This document shows, one piece after another, positions 37,406 through 45,852 of a stretch of DNA of 64,000 nucleotides. The position numbers were made by a program, and so were the translations under genes. The stretch comes from an uncultured Oscillospiraceae bacterium. GTDB taxonomy: Bacteria > Bacillota > Clostridia > Oscillospirales > Acutalibacteraceae. The stretch spans positions 1-64,000 of the forward strand of contig URZE01000006.1 in NCBI GenBank assembly GCA_900552265.1. Reading direction: 5' to 3'. The notes under the pieces are model-generated. The model was not told where the DNA came from and made no database searches. It was given only the letters and a program-made list of their open reading frames with translations. Numbering within the stretch: the first letter of the stretch is position 1; every line of letters begins with the position of its first letter.

Positions 37406-37975
37406 AAACTAAATCCTCCTATTAATGTCACTAACAGTCAAAAATTATAATAGCATTTTGATGTATATGCAAGCATATTTTTCCTTAAAAAACGCAAAAA
37501 TACTACATAAACACATTATCAACAAAAATATACAAATGTATAAACAAATTATATAGAATGTATCAATACAATTTTTAGAGTAAATTCAGCAATATCTCTA
37601 GTAAATCAAAATAAATTTAAAACTATTATATCATAAAAAGTGCCGTAAAATAAGTTAAACTATGGTAGTCAAAATAAAGAATATAAACAATGTAAATTAT
37701 TTAATTTTTTTTTGATTACTAATCTTTTTTTAAAGCACATTAAGAAGCACAGAAAGCAAAATAGAAAAACTTGACAAATTTAAATCTTAATGATAGTGTA
37801 AAAAGTGGAAATTTTAAAAAAATTTATTTTTAACAGTAGGATAATTGAAAATAATATTAGTTTAGAATAGTATTTGTTGAGCTTTTTAATTATAATAATG
37901 TTCTCCATTTTATATTTTATACAGTTTTTTAATAAAATTTATCTATAACATCAACACAGGAGGTTAATTGAATTA
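37406..37975. other. Divergent intergenic region between nagZ and amidase genes
   Basis: About 570 AT-rich bases expected to hold the promoters of both cell-wall genes. I find no confident promoter pair, palindrome or small gene. Confidence 0.45.
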
Positions 37976-38800
37976 ATGAAAAATACTCTTAAAAATTTAA
38001 TGGTAGTACTCTTATTTATGGGAGTTTTTGTAATAGGCTTTCCCATAAGCAGCGTGAGCTCTTTAACTATTGTCTTAGATCCGGGTCACGGAGGCAACAG
38101 TTCCGGATGTTGTTACAAATATCATAACGATACTGTAAAAGAAAAAGATTTAAATTATAAAATAGCTTCATTTATGAAAAATGAATTGTCTAAATATAAA
38201 AGCAAAGACGGCAAAAAAGTAAACGTTCATTTGACGCACAACAACCTTAGTAATCCAACAATATCAGAGAGGATTGATTCGGCTGTTAAAGTCAAAGCGG
38301 ATGTATTAATATCTTTACATAACAACGCATCACCTTCAAGTGATTGTAATTATAGAGGAGCAATGGCATTGGTAACCGGTTCCAATTTTAATAACAAATA
38401 CAAAATAGAAGAAAAATTAGCAAAATGTATATTAAATGAGTTAAATAAAATTGGACTGCAAATTCAAAGTAAAGATAATATATTAGGAAAAGCAAAAAAT
38501 ACAGGTGGACTACTACGAAGACTTTCCGATGATAAAACAACTTATCCAAACGGTGATACTACAGACTGGTACGGAATTGTTAGACAAGGTATATTAAAAA
38601 ACGTTCCATCGATACTTATAGAACACGCATATTTAAGTAACGAAAAAGATTATACAGAGTTTCTATCTACAGATAATAAACTAAAGTTAATTGCAAAAGC
38701 AAATACTACTGCTCTTGCTAAATATTATGGCTTAATTCTTAACAATGATTTGACTGATAAAAAATCCACGCTCAATCAAGCAAAGGATCGCAGTTTATAA
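37976..38800 (+). CDS. N-acetylmuramoyl-L-alanine amidase (Amidase_3)
   Basis: A 274-aa exported zinc amidase cutting the bond between muramic acid and the stem peptide. After a signal peptide (to about residue 28), zinc ligands and catalytic residues appear in order: LDPGHGG near 37, the glutamate in VKEKDLNYKIA near 58, SLHNNA near 118, and the catalytic glutamate in LIEHAYLSN near 220. No SPOR or LysM wall-binding module is seen. AGGAGG precedes the ATG. It converges with the sortase gene. Confidence 0.9.
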   Translation: MKNTLKNLMVVLLFMGVFVIGFPISSVSSLTIVLDPGHGGNSSGCCYKYHNDTVKEKDLNYKIASFMKNELSKYKSKDGKKVNVHLTHNNLSNPTISERIDSAVKVKADVLISLHNNASPSSDCNYRGAMALVTGSNFNNKYKIEEKLAKCILNELNKIGLQIQSKDNILGKAKNTGGLLRRLSDDKTTYPNGDTTDWYGIVRQGILKNVPSILIEHAYLSNEKDYTEFLSTDNKLKLIAKANTTALAKYYGLILNNDLTDKKSTLNQAKDRSL

Positions 38801-38897
38801 TCCTTACAAGAAATGCGTGGGTTATGGTAGTATATAAAAAAAACGCAGCTTAGATTTATATTATCAAAACATAAACTGTTAAAATTTTTTCAGGTAT

Positions 38898-39635
38898 TTA
38901 AATTACCTTTTTTGCGTGTAGTACAATCCTATCATTATCGTTTCCGGCACAAGTAGACAGCGTTAAAATGCTGTCTTTTTTTGATACATTTGTTTCGAAA
39001 TTTTTTATACTTCTGGACTTTATAGTTTTTAAAAATTTTTCAAATTCACTATTACTGCTGAATTCTGTTTTTATATAATAGCTTTCTTTTTCAATTTGAT
39101 AAACTGAAAAAACTTTATAAATACAGTTTTGATTCTGCGTAATAAATATTATATCGTGATTTTTTTCATCATTATACCAACCGGAATTCAAAACATTTCT
39201 CAAACTCCCAAACATAGATCTATCTTTTCTGTTATGTCCATAAACTACAATATTTTTATCAGTACCATCAAATTTATTTCTGTAATCGGCAAAGATCCAA
39301 CCTGCCATATTACTACTTTTATCAAAACTGTGATCTAAATAAAATTCATTATCTTTTGATTTTACAATTGGATATTCAATATTTGTGTTGTTTACTTTAA
39401 TCCAAGCAAAAGTATCGGCGTTTTGTTTTTTTAGAGATTTAAAATCTATTGTATATTTTTTTTGGCCATCTTCAGTAATTACAGATTCTGCTAATTTTTC
39501 TTTTACAGTATTGTTGTGATTATTTTCTTTTTGCCATTTATAAATTTTAGTCCCCGAATAAACAATCAAAAATGACAGCAATGTATAGATAACACTGCTT
39601 AAAAATAATTTTTTTGCGTTTTTTTCTTTTTTCAT
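38898..39635 (-). CDS. srtB: Class B sortase
   Basis: A 245-aa transpeptidase that attaches surface proteins to peptidoglycan. One N-terminal membrane helix (LFLSSVIYTLLSFLIVYSG) is followed by the sortase barrel; catalytic residues are the histidine in VVYGHN near 130, the cysteine in LTLSTC near 225 and the arginine in NDRIVLHA near 234. The extra N-terminal helices and the TLSTC form are typical of class B. It lies directly downstream of two genes encoding proteins with sorting signals, its likely substrates. Confidence 0.92.
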   Translation of the reverse strand: MKKEKNAKKLFLSSVIYTLLSFLIVYSGTKIYKWQKENNHNNTVKEKLAESVITEDGQKKYTIDFKSLKKQNADTFAWIKVNNTNIEYPIVKSKDNEFYLDHSFDKSSNMAGWIFADYRNKFDGTDKNIVVYGHNRKDRSMFGSLRNVLNSGWYNDEKNHDIIFITQNQNCIYKVFSVYQIEKESYYIKTEFSSNSEFEKFLKTIKSRSIKNFETNVSKKDSILTLSTCAGNDNDRIVLHAKKVI

Positions 39636-39659
39636 AGGACTTATTCCCTTTCAAGTGCA

Positions 39660-39684
39660 AAGACCGGCAGTTAAAAGCCGGCCT
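39660..39684 (-). terminator. GC-rich hairpin between surface-protein gene and srtB
   Basis: AGACCGGC pairs with GCCGGCCT (one A-C mismatch) around an eight-base loop in otherwise AT-rich DNA. Only a few T residues follow on the minus strand, so it may reduce rather than stop read-through into srtB. Confidence 0.5.
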
Positions 39685-39701
39685 TCACATTTTACAAAGT
39701 A

Positions 39702-41294
39702 TTATTTAATTTTTCTTTTGTTTAATACCGGTAAAGCACCCATACCCATTGAAGAAACTGCAAGGAGTATTGCTGCAAAAGTAATTCCGTCTCCGGTTGT
39801 TGGGTTGTCTATTAATTGTTTGAGCTCGTCTTCAGGTGTATCTTCCAATTCACCATCCGAGTCTCCTTCAAGACCTTCTCCTGATTGAATTTCGTCAGAG
39901 CCATTTGTAGCAATTATTCCATACTGACTCAAGTGTGTTGTTTCGAAAATTACATATCCGTCTTCATCGATAACAGCAGGTAAAATTTCTTTTATCTCAC
40001 CATTCTCTATGTAGGCAACTTTATAATATTGGTAACCTCTGAGATCTTCCGGTACTTCTATTTTGATTTTCATTTTATTATCGTCAATTTTGAATATTTG
40101 TGAATTGCCATCAAGTAAATTAATATCTAACATAAATTTTACATTTTTATTTGCTAATTCTTCTGAAACTTCTACTCTCTTTACATCAAGTTTACAGTCC
40201 TGGCTTATTCCTTGTTCAAACTGGATACTTCCTTTTACTTCGCTGTCGCTTCCGGTTGAAACGTCCTTTACGTCTTCTTCTGTTGTCGTATCGGATAATT
40301 TTGTCCACCTGGCATATAAAGTAAGATATCCGTTATAATCAGAGTCAGGTAACTTTTCTATGTCATATTCTTTATCATTAGCCCAGTCCCTTTGATTAAT
40401 ATATTTACAGTCATTTCCCGAACCATCTTTCTTACTGTTCCATCCCTCAAATTTATATCCCGCTCTTTCGGGAACATACTGAAATATCTTCATACAAGAA
40501 TCGGGATCCTCATATCCTGGGAGATAGTCGCATTGTTTAGAGTCCTCTCCATCTATTGTACCTCCGTTAGCGTTTAAAGTAAGTACACGAGACTTTTCAG
40601 AAGTTCCTTGTTTGTTACCATCTTTATCTAAACCACAAAAGGTATCGCTTTTGTATACGGCACTAACTGTAACAACAAAATCACTCTCAGAAAAACAATT
40701 CTTATCTATAGAACTTATTAATGCACCATTATAATCCCAACCACAAAATGTACAACCTTCTCTTTCGGCTTTATATGTCGACAAATCAACGGTTTTAAAT
40801 TCATCAATATTACTTTCCATGGTAAGAATAGCATTGCTGCCTTTAATTTGGCCACCAAAAGGATCTAAACGAAGATAATATTTTCCTTTTAATCCTTCAT
40901 TTGAAAACTGTGCATATATTCTTAAACCGTTTGTATATGAAACATCTCCCATTTTTCCGCTCTCAATATTAAAATCGCCCTTTTTAAAGGTTTCTCCAAC
41001 ATCTTGCTTACCGCTTTCATCCATAGTCCATTTGGAAAATTTAGTTTTTCCATTAAAAGCTACTGTTTCTTTTATTAATTCAGCTGAACTTACTGTATCT
41101 TCTTTTTCACCAAAATTGAATTTAACAACTTTACTCGGAAGGCCCTCAATAGTAGCACCTTCGCTTGAGGGAACCATAATAAGGGCGTATTGCCCGTCAT
41201 CTTTAATTTCAATTGCACTTGCTTTGTTTAAAAATACTAACGGCAAAGAAAACATCATTGCAATAAATAATAGTAATTTAAATTTCTCTTTCAT
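39702..41294 (-). CDS. Sortase-anchored surface protein with InlB-type B-repeats
   Basis: A 530-aa secreted protein. A signal peptide (to about residue 27, ending NKASA) is followed by two Listeria-Bacteroides repeats with the usual LxxxxNGGxI start (LRLDPFGGQIKG near 145 and LTLNANGGTIDG near 242) and GW(N/D) centre. The C-terminus carries NPTTGD, a hydrophobic helix and KRKIK, a sortase B-type (NPxTG) anchor. B-repeats support protein or host-surface contacts. It follows another anchored protein by 22 bases and precedes srtB, forming one operon. Confidence 0.82.
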   Translation of the reverse strand: MKEKFKLLLFIAMMFSLPLVFLNKASAIEIKDDGQYALIMVPSSEGATIEGLPSKVVKFNFGEKEDTVSSAELIKETVAFNGKTKFSKWTMDESGKQDVGETFKKGDFNIESGKMGDVSYTNGLRIYAQFSNEGLKGKYYLRLDPFGGQIKGSNAILTMESNIDEFKTVDLSTYKAEREGCTFCGWDYNGALISSIDKNCFSESDFVVTVSAVYKSDTFCGLDKDGNKQGTSEKSRVLTLNANGGTIDGEDSKQCDYLPGYEDPDSCMKIFQYVPERAGYKFEGWNSKKDGSGNDCKYINQRDWANDKEYDIEKLPDSDYNGYLTLYARWTKLSDTTTEEDVKDVSTGSDSEVKGSIQFEQGISQDCKLDVKRVEVSEELANKNVKFMLDINLLDGNSQIFKIDDNKMKIKIEVPEDLRGYQYYKVAYIENGEIKEILPAVIDEDGYVIFETTHLSQYGIIATNGSDEIQSGEGLEGDSDGELEDTPEDELKQLIDNPTTGDGITFAAILLAVSSMGMGALPVLNKRKIK

Positions 41295-41316
41295 TAATAA
41301 TCCTCCTTACATTTCC

Positions 41317-42987
41317 TTACTTCTTAGTAGATTTTTGACGTTTAAATACTATCACGGTTCCTAAAACCATAAGCGCCAACGCAATCAGTAAAACATATTT
41401 TAATATATCATCTCCAGTCTGCGGTATGTTCATAGAGTCATTGCCGGTGCCATCACCAACAATTTGACTATCCATTTTACTTGCTACCGCATAATTTGAA
41501 AAGCTGGATGTTTTAAATGTAACCGTATTTGATGAAGCATCATAAACCGTCGGTATCATCTCATAAGTGCCATCATTTTTTTCGTGAACCACAACAGCTT
41601 CATTGCCCTCCATACCTTCTTCAAGGTTAAGAGAAACAGTTGCTTCGTTATTGAGTTCTTTTAATTGATTTGACCATACGTCGTCAGCGGTGCCCTTGTA
41701 CAATACCTGGTCCAAACTTATATTCAAATACGATGAAATTTTATATCCATCAGCTTTTTCTTCAAAATTAGATACCTGCTCTTTTGACAAATCCGCATCA
41801 CTTACGGAAAGTACAACAGAACCTGAATCTACTTCTTTTCCTCCGAGTTCAATTGTTCCATCTTTTACTTTATCGGATTCTACTTTGACTTTGTCCTCAA
41901 CCTTTTCAAATATTCCACTGAAATGAATATTTGTATCCGGCATGATATATTCAAAAGTTGACTGTTCTTCACCTGCAACTAAATTTTCATCATTTATTTT
42001 TATAGAAGTTAACTGATAACCATAGTCAGGTTTCAATCTGAAAGTCACTTTCGAACCCGGTATTATTACTGCCCTACCTTTATTTTTTTCTGTATCTTGA
42101 TTTACACATTTCATATCTTTCGGATTTCCATCCGGATCTTTTATCGAAAGTATTTCTACAGTACCATTTTTTAACAACTCATTTTCCTTAAGAGAAGGAT
42201 TGTCAGCTTTATCTGAAGCCCATATTATAGTTCTCGGTACATTAGAATTGTCTTCAGATTTTTTAACAACTATGTTATATGTTGTAGATGGGGCAACCTT
42301 AAATTCCAACGTATCGGTTGTTCCTTCAGGTATATTAATCTCTTCTCCGTTTACAGTAATACTTCCGATATTTCCACCTCCGAATGTAATCTGAATTCTA
42401 ATTGAGTTAAACACGTCACTACCGCTTGCATATCCTTTTCCTGTGGCAGTTATATTAGCAACTTCTTCCCCAATTCTCTCACCGTTAAATAAAACATCCA
42501 TTCCAACTCCGTCAAAAGTTGCACTTATAGGAATTTCAACAAAATCACTCTGTTCATCCTGCTTTTCTTTGTACTCTATATTTAAATCGCCATTAAATTC
42601 GTCTGATTTAAGTTCAATTTCTTCACCTACAGACAAATGGTAGCATCGTGTACCGATATACAAACACCACTCTTTTTCACCGACAGCTCTGCAATTCAAT
42701 ATGCTCAAACAATAATCTTTTTCACTCAAATCAATTTGCATTCCATTTGACAAATTTCTACAAACTTCGTATCCGTTGTCATTTTGTTTTGCTTTTAATT
42801 GAATTTCTACCATGTTACCATCGGAGATATTGTCAGAATAACAGACTTTGTCTGTTTCTACATTTCCATCTTTAAAATTTAACGTAACTTTATTTTCTGC
42901 ACATACGTTAACCTTAAAAAGTGGAAAAAATACGTTAAACAACAAACAAAAAGTGCATAAAATTGGTATAAATTTCTTGGTTTTCAT
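41317..42987 (-). CDS. Sortase-anchored extracellular protein
   Basis: A 556-aa exported protein with a signal peptide (to about residue 30). The body consists of beta-rich segments without a family I can name, with several cysteines in the first 120 residues (CRNLSNG, DYCLSILNC, GEKEWCLYIGTRCYHL) that could form disulphides. The end is NIPQTGDD, a membrane helix (YVLLIALALMVLGTVIVF) and KRQKSTKK, an LPxTG-like anchor. It heads the operon with the B-repeat protein and srtB. Probable function is surface display; ligand unknown. Confidence 0.75.
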   Translation of the reverse strand: MKTKKFIPILCTFCLLFNVFFPLFKVNVCAENKVTLNFKDGNVETDKVCYSDNISDGNMVEIQLKAKQNDNGYEVCRNLSNGMQIDLSEKDYCLSILNCRAVGEKEWCLYIGTRCYHLSVGEEIELKSDEFNGDLNIEYKEKQDEQSDFVEIPISATFDGVGMDVLFNGERIGEEVANITATGKGYASGSDVFNSIRIQITFGGGNIGSITVNGEEINIPEGTTDTLEFKVAPSTTYNIVVKKSEDNSNVPRTIIWASDKADNPSLKENELLKNGTVEILSIKDPDGNPKDMKCVNQDTEKNKGRAVIIPGSKVTFRLKPDYGYQLTSIKINDENLVAGEEQSTFEYIMPDTNIHFSGIFEKVEDKVKVESDKVKDGTIELGGKEVDSGSVVLSVSDADLSKEQVSNFEEKADGYKISSYLNISLDQVLYKGTADDVWSNQLKELNNEATVSLNLEEGMEGNEAVVVHEKNDGTYEMIPTVYDASSNTVTFKTSSFSNYAVASKMDSQIVGDGTGNDSMNIPQTGDDILKYVLLIALALMVLGTVIVFKRQKSTKK

Positions 42988-43184
42988 AACATTCCTCTCT
43001 TTCTTATATTTTTATACAAGGATATTCTATCATAAATCAATTTGATTTTTTATATTCTTTGTATAGAAATTTTAGCTTGTTTTTTGTTATATATCACAAT
43101 AACACAAATTATTCGTTGATACCTCTATTTATAAAAATACGATAATCTCCCTAAATTTATAAAACTACGGAGGAAATAAAATTT

Positions 43185-43417
43185 ATGAAAAACAAAATTA
43201 TAAGCATAACAAAAAATATATTAGGAATATTTTTAATATTTTAGGATTTTACATGACTTTTTCTATAGGAGTTGCACCGGGAATCTTTATAATGCTGTCG
43301 AGATTAATCTTGTTGCCGCCAACATTCTATGAAAAACAAAAATAAATAAAAAATGTAAAATACATAACATTTATTTTATCTATAACCCTGACAATAACAG
43401 GAATTCTTACGTTTTAA
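43185..43417 (+). pseudogene. Broken small membrane protein
   Basis: After GGAGG an ATG at 43185 opens MKNKIISITKNILGIFLIF, stops at TAG, and continues in another frame as GFYMTFSIGVAPGIFIML, SRLILLPPTFYEKQK, a TAA, then YITFILSITLTITGIL and a final TAA. Together this is a roughly 78-aa protein with two or three membrane helices, damaged by one frameshift and one nonsense codon. The family is a small integral membrane protein of unknown role; I do not recognise it further. Confidence 0.5.
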
Positions 43418-43521
43418 AAAATATTACTATAATCTCAAATATGGAGAAAAAATTGTATAAAATAACTTTAGATCAAGCAAAATCTTCAGGATTAAACCCC
43501 ATGTAAAAAGTGTGCACATTA

Positions 43522-43550
43522 AAACAGAGCCCATATAAGGCTCTTTTAAT
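43522..43550 (+). terminator. Rho-independent terminator
   Basis: CAGAGCC and GGCTCT form a compact hairpin followed by TTTTAATTTTA on the plus strand. It presumably ended the transcript of the broken membrane gene at 43185, and a short frame before it (MEKKLYKITLDQAK) is part of that transcript. Confidence 0.65.
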
Positions 43551-43670
43551 TTTATTTAATATTTCACATATGAACTAATTACAAAATATAAAATCTAATA
43601 TATTGAATTTCCTGAATTTATCAACAGTAATATAAAAAGCTTTCATTAAGCCATATTGTTTCGGTTAAAA

Positions 43671-44093
43671 CTATTTTTTAGTTTTATGAGATATTCTACT
43701 GAATAAACCTCTATGACTACGTTTACCGTCCTTGGGTGGTGAAACATTTTTCTGTACAAACTGTGCTAAATTTACACGATTTGAAGATTTAGCATAAGTT
43801 GTCCAACATTTTCTTACAATATCCGTCTCAGCTTCTGTCAAATATTGAGCATATAGATCATACGCAAGATCAACCTTTGCTTTACCTGTTTTATGAATGG
43901 ATAATATCACATTTTCAATATCCTTCACCTTTTTTTCACCCAAACTTTTTCTAACATTTTCGTCAAGTATGTTCGGTAAAAAATACAATACATGCTTACA
44001 AATCTTGTCCTTACCTTTGCCCACATCCATCACTATTGATTCTTCTATGTTTTTAACACAAGATAACACTTTTAACCTATAAATATTTGCCAT
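43671..44093 (-). CDS. Orphan 140-aa basic protein
   Basis: Start supported by AGGAGG seven bases before the ATG. The protein is mainly helical with no signal peptide or membrane segment; the central part (DIENVILSIHKTGKAKVDLA, DLYAQYLTEAETDIVRKCW) looks like a small globular domain and the last 25 residues are strongly basic (KRSHRGLFSRISHKTKK), which could bind nucleic acid or membranes. I do not recognise a family. It is a single gene between a pseudogene and a secreted protein gene. Confidence 0.65.
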   Translation of the reverse strand: MANIYRLKVLSCVKNIEESIVMDVGKGKDKICKHVLYFLPNILDENVRKSLGEKKVKDIENVILSIHKTGKAKVDLAYDLYAQYLTEAETDIVRKCWTTYAKSSNRVNLAQFVQKNVSPPKDGKRSHRGLFSRISHKTKK

Positions 44094-44298
44094 AGTTTTA
44101 CTCCTCCTATCTAAGATTTATAACCAATTATATAATATATATCTGTATTATGTCAATGTTTTTATTTAATTATAATATATTTTATTTAATAATAAATACG
44201 TTTAGCATTATGTAATTTATTAAATAAAGAAAAACTGACCGCACTCACTAGAGTACAGCCAACAAACTAAACTTCAAAACTTATTAAACTTGCATAGT

Positions 44299-45327
44299 TT
44301 ACTTTATTTCATTACAAGGTTTCCCCTTTAAACCTTCTTTTCCATTACGTCCACCACTTCCGGGAATTATCCAGTAATGAGGATTGATCTTTCCAGCCTT
44401 TCCACCATATCCTCCATTACCACCTTTTAATTTACTATTTTTATCAACCTTTACTTTACATTCACTACGATAGATATACACCGCATGTCCACCATTACCG
44501 CCGTTGCCACCGTTTCCTCCATTTCCTCCGCAAATCAACCAATGACTCAAGCTTTGGTACCTTCCGTTACCACCATTTCCACCATCGCCACCTCTAATTT
44601 TAGTATTACCTAAACTGAGTTTTCCTGATATAATCTCTACAGGAGAACTTGGAGTTTGTCCATCTTTTCCATTATAATTTTTCCAAGAATCTTTTACACC
44701 ATCTTTACCGGAGAGACCCTTCTCTCTAATTATTTTACCATTTTTTATAATTACGTTAGTGTTATCTGAATAAGCGTATATCTCTCTGTAGCGTATTTCA
44801 TCCTTCGGTTCATGCCAAACATCATGCCAATCTGTAACCCTTTTAGTATGAGGATTAATATACACCCACTCACCATTTTCATTTTTTTTATGTCCCCCGG
44901 GAATATGAATGGTTCTTTCTATAGGCTCAGACTTATAATATCCCCTGTGATGAACAACATACTTCTCATTTCGAACGAATATTTTATCACCTATTAAAAT
45001 AACTCCGCCATCCTTTACTGTTATGCGATGATTATTCAAATCTAAACAAATAGAGGATTTGATATTTATTTTACTGTCAACAAATATATCTCTTTCCAGA
45101 ACTAACTCGTCTCCATCTTGAGCCTTAGATGCATATATTTCAAGTTCACGAGAATCTTTCACACTGAATTTCTTGGAATCATTCCTATTTTTAGTCTGAC
45201 TCTGGCACTTATCACTATCATAAAACGTATCAGAATCTGCCAACACCCCTGGTACTATAACAAGTGAACCAACAAAGGCTGCTGAAATTAATGAAATAGC
45301 CTTTTTTAACACACTATTCTTATACAT
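44299..45327 (-). CDS. Secreted glycine-rich protein with beta-helix-like segment
   Basis: A 342-aa exported protein (signal peptide to about residue 30). The segment ELEIYASKAQDGDELVLERD then INIKSSICLDLNNHRITV has the rhythm of pectate-lyase-like right-handed beta-helices found in surface adhesins. Its second half is dominated by glycine-asparagine runs such as GGDGGNGGNG and GGNGGNGGNGGNGGHA, interspersed with tyrosine-rich WYI-type segments. No sorting signal or membrane anchor is present, so it is probably released or held by interactions. The clustered glycine-asparagine repeats are rare in this genome context. Confidence 0.7.
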   Translation of the reverse strand: MYKNSVLKKAISLISAAFVGSLVIVPGVLADSDTFYDSDKCQSQTKNRNDSKKFSVKDSRELEIYASKAQDGDELVLERDIFVDSKINIKSSICLDLNNHRITVKDGGVILIGDKIFVRNEKYVVHHRGYYKSEPIERTIHIPGGHKKNENGEWVYINPHTKRVTDWHDVWHEPKDEIRYREIYAYSDNTNVIIKNGKIIREKGLSGKDGVKDSWKNYNGKDGQTPSSPVEIISGKLSLGNTKIRGGDGGNGGNGRYQSLSHWLICGGNGGNGGNGGNGGHAVYIYRSECKVKVDKNSKLKGGNGGYGGKAGKINPHYWIIPGSGGRNGKEGLKGKPCNEIK

Positions 45328-45396
45328 TTCAAATCCTCCAAGATTTTTTAAGATACTCTTATTATATCACTTTCCGAACTCTTTTTCAATACTTTT

Positions 45397-45852
45397 TTAA
45401 TCTTTTTTTAAAAAACTTTCCAATTCATCCATGAACGCCTGAACATCTTTAAATTTTCTATATACAGAAGCAAAGCGAATATATGCTACTTCATCTTTAT
45501 TTCGCAGAGCTTCCATGGAAAGTTCACCAATATAAGAAGATTTTACTTCTCTATCCATAGAATTTTGTATTTTAATTTCGATATCATCAACCATTTTTTC
45601 GATTTCTTCCAACGAAATGGCTCTTTTCTCCGACGCACGCATAAGCCCGTCAAATACTTTCTTTCTTTCAAATTTTTCCCGAGAACCGTTTCGTTTGATA
45701 ATAATTATTGGTATATGTTCCACAACTTCATATGTTGTAAATCTCCTAAAACACTGTACGCACTCTCGTCTTCGACGCACTTTAGAACCGTCTTCAGCAC
45801 ATCGAGATTCTATAACTTTACTGTCTGCATGACCACAATAAGGACATTTCAA
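45397..45852 (-). CDS. nrdR: Transcriptional repressor NrdR
   Basis: A 151-aa zinc-ribbon/ATP-cone regulator that represses ribonucleotide reductase genes when dATP is high. The opening CPYCGHADSKV and later RRRRECVQCFRRFTTYE give the four zinc cysteines; IIIKRNGSREKFERKKV starts the ATP-cone. The start is TTG at 45852, immediately after the TAA of the upstream Clp gene, with a GAGG site in that gene's tail, so translation is coupled. Confidence 0.94.
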   Translation of the reverse strand: MKCPYCGHADSKVIESRCAEDGSKVRRRRECVQCFRRFTTYEVVEHIPIIIIKRNGSREKFERKKVFDGLMRASEKRAISLEEIEKMVDDIEIKIQNSMDREVKSSYIGELSMEALRNKDEVAYIRFASVYRKFKDVQAFMDELESFLKKD

